From assembly GCA_030066085.1 (NCBI GenBank), contig JASJCI010000031.1:103626-154488 (forward strand): a stretch of DNA of 50,863 nt, in the 5' to 3' direction. Below, in pieces: positions 49,395 to 50,863 of the stretch. How positions within the stretch are numbered: the first letter of the stretch is position 1; each line of letters begins with the position of its first letter. The stretch comes from Gammaproteobacteria bacterium (lineage in GTDB: Bacteria > Pseudomonadota > Gammaproteobacteria > GCA-001735895). The notes under the pieces are model-generated. The model worked only from the letters and a program-made list of their open reading frames with translations. It was not told the DNA's origin and searched no databases. The translations under genes were made by a program, and so were the position numbers.

Positions 49395-50863
49395 CGGCCG
49401 AGCCTCGGCAACAGTTCGTACTCGTCCAGGGCATGCACCACGTCGTGATTTTCGACCAGTTCGCGGATAGCGGCGATGTCGTCGGCGAGGTAACGGTCCT
49501 GCTCGAGTCGCGCTACCCGCGCGCGCACGCAGGCCATGACTTTTTGCAGCCGCGGGCTGGTTTCGGTGGGCGCGCGAAATTCGACACCCTGTACGCTGAT
49601 CAGCAATTCGATCGCGAGAATGTGCGCGAGATTGCGATTCATGTCGCCGAGACGGCGCGCCGCGTGGCAGGCCATCGACACGTGATCTTCCTGGTTGGCG
49701 CTGGTCGGCGTCGAGTCCAGCGAGCAGGGCATCGCGCGCTGCTTGTTTTCCGCCATCAGCGCGGCCGCGGTGACCTCGGCAATCATGAAGCCGGAGTTGA
49801 GCCCGGGATCCGGCGATACGAACGCCGGCAGACCGAAATTTTGTGCCGGGTCGACCATGGTGGCGATACGCCGCTCGGTAATCGAGCCGATTTCGGCGAT
49901 CGCGAGCGCTATTGCGTCGGCGGCGAAGGCTACCGGCTCGGCATGAAAATTGCCGCCGGACAGGATCGAGCCATCGTCGGTAACGACGATCGGGTTGTCG
50001 GTTACCGCGTTGGCCTCGATTTCCAGCGTGCGCCCGGCCTGGCGCAGTTGATCGATGCAGGCGCCCATGACCTGCGGCTGGCAGCGAAAGCTGTACGGAT
50101 CCTGCACCCGTTCGTCGTCGTCGCGATGCGACTCGCGAATGGCCGAGTCGAGCAGCAGGGCACGCAGGCACTGCGCCGCGTCGATCTGGCCCTGGAGGCC
50201 GCGCAGCAGGTGGATTTCGGCGCGGAAGGGCCGGGTGGAGCCCATCAATGCATCGGTCGACAGCGCGCCTGCCACCAGCGCTGTCTGCGCCAGGCGCCAG
50301 CTATCGAACAGGTTGGCAAGCGCGAGCGCGGTCGAAACCTGGGTGCCGTTGATCAGGCCGAGCCCTTCCTTCGGCCCGAGTTCGAGCGGTTCGAGGCCAG
50401 CCTCGGCGAGTGCGTCGGCGGCGGGCTTTTCCCGGCCGCGAAAGCGAACCCGGCCTTCCCCGATCAGTACGGCGGCGAGGTGCGCGAGCGGGGCCAGGTC
50501 GCCGGACGCGCCAACCGATCCCTGCGCCGGTATCAGCGGCAGCAATCCCAGTTGCAGCATGGCCTGCAGGCGCTCGATTACCTCCCAGCGCACACCGGAT
50601 GCGCCGCGCCCGAGCGACAGCAGCTTGAGCATGATGACCAGGCGCACGATTGCATCAGGTAGCGGTTCGCCGACGCCACAGCAATGGGATAACACCAGGT
50701 TACGCTGCAGCAACGACGTCTGTTGCGCCGGAATACGGGTGTTCGCGAGTTTACCGAAGCCGGTATTGATACCGTAGACCGCGTCGTCGCCGGCTGCCGC
50801 GGCGGCAACGATGGCGGCGGCCCTGTCCACCTCTGCGCGGCAGGCGGGATCGAGTTCCAGCGG
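49391..50863 (-). CDS. hutH: Histidine ammonia-lyase, 5' end outside window
   Basis: Deaminates histidine to urocanate, the first step of the Hut pathway. The frame is open to the window edge, so about 20 N-terminal residues are missing; 490 residues are visible. The MIO prosthetic group forms from Ala-Ser-Gly in [39 protein letters not shown], and SVTDNPIVV-like sequence (read as [13 protein letters not shown]) are family motifs. It is directly coupled to hutG. hutU and hutI are not in the window. Confidence 0.96.
   Translation of the reverse strand, partial: PLELDPACRAEVDRAAAIVAAAAAGDDAVYGINTGFGKLANTRIPAQQTSLLQRNLVLSHCCGVGEPLPDAIVRLVIMLKLLSLGRGASGVRWEVIERLQAMLQLGLLPLIPAQGSVGASGDLAPLAHLAAVLIGEGRVRFRGREKPAADALAEAGLEPLELGPKEGLGLINGTQVSTALALANLFDSWRLAQTALVAGALSTDALMGSTRPFRAEIHLLRGLQGQIDAAQCLRALLLDSAIRESHRDDDERVQDPYSFRCQPQVMGACIDQLRQAGRTLEIEANAVTDNPIVVTDDGSILSGGNFHAEPVAFAADAIALAIAEIGSITERRIATMVDPAQNFGLPAFVSPDPGLNSGFMIAEVTAAALMAENKQRAMPCSLDSTPTSANQEDHVSMACHAARRLGDMNRNLAHILAIELLISVQGVEFRAPTETSPRLQKVMACVRARVARLEQDRYLADDIAAIRELVENHDVVHALDEYELLPRLGR

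Overview
The window is a GC-rich chromosomal segment of a gammaproteobacterium. The polA / small-RNA / engB junction, the recC-recB-recD operon order, dsbA and cytochrome c4 next to engB, and ygiQ all point to that class. I cannot name the genus from sequence alone. Almost all of the DNA is protein-coding, with operons joined by ATGA or GTGA overlaps. No rRNA, tRNA, CRISPR array, prophage or insertion sequence was recognised.

Layout. 1-3940: 3' end of polA, an intergenic small-RNA locus with a strong terminator, engB, cytochrome c4 and a DsbA-type oxidoreductase. 3966-13994: a receiver/PP2C/HATPase regulator, then recD, recB and recC on the minus strand. 14182-15840: an unrecognised protein paired with an Fe(II)/2-oxoglutarate oxygenase-like protein. 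15931-20554: methylmalonate-semialdehyde dehydrogenase, a divergent LysR regulator, and an MFS/acyltransferase fusion. 20669-23662: a short encapsulin-type ferritin with no shell gene, and a CHASE2 Ser/Thr kinase.

23691-33945 is a coherent photo-oxidative stress locus. A minus-strand operon (ECF sigma factor, ChrR-like zinc/cupin anti-sigma, DUF523-DUF1722 protein, photolyase) faces a plus-strand eight-gene operon (NTF2-like, SDR, FAD oxidoreductase, DUF1365, cyclopropane-fatty-acid-synthase-like methyltransferase, DUF2878, a periplasmic protein, DUF3833 lipoprotein). They share a 17-bp palindrome that supplies two back-to-back TGATCC -35 boxes, each 18 bp from a TAT-type -10. This predicts that one sigma factor fires both operons. 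The same TGATCC-N18-TAT arrangement occurs in front of the small RNA at the other end of the window, next to an excellent sigma-E type promoter.

36444 to about 42742 is the accessory region: about eleven single-gene cassettes, all on the plus strand, separated by ten recognisable attC recombination sites plus one doubtful one, and visibly AT-richer in its first two thirds. No integrase gene is present, so it is an integron-type array without integrase (CALIN). Its cargo is small membrane proteins, a lipoprotein, a secreted TIMP/NTR-like protein, a GNAT acetyltransferase, an SDR lacking the catalytic lysine, an ABM-like protein, a DsrE-like protein and a glutathione S-transferase. Several attC boxes match their partners perfectly, while others have decayed.

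42885-50863: a small plus-strand operon (GNAT, HIT, DUF3565, gamma-glutamylcyclotransferase-like) converges on a minus-strand run of hutH (cut by the window edge), hutG, a YrbL-like protein, an EamA transporter, a BenE-type transporter and a FAD amine oxidoreductase. Together these suggest uptake and breakdown of histidine and other amino compounds.
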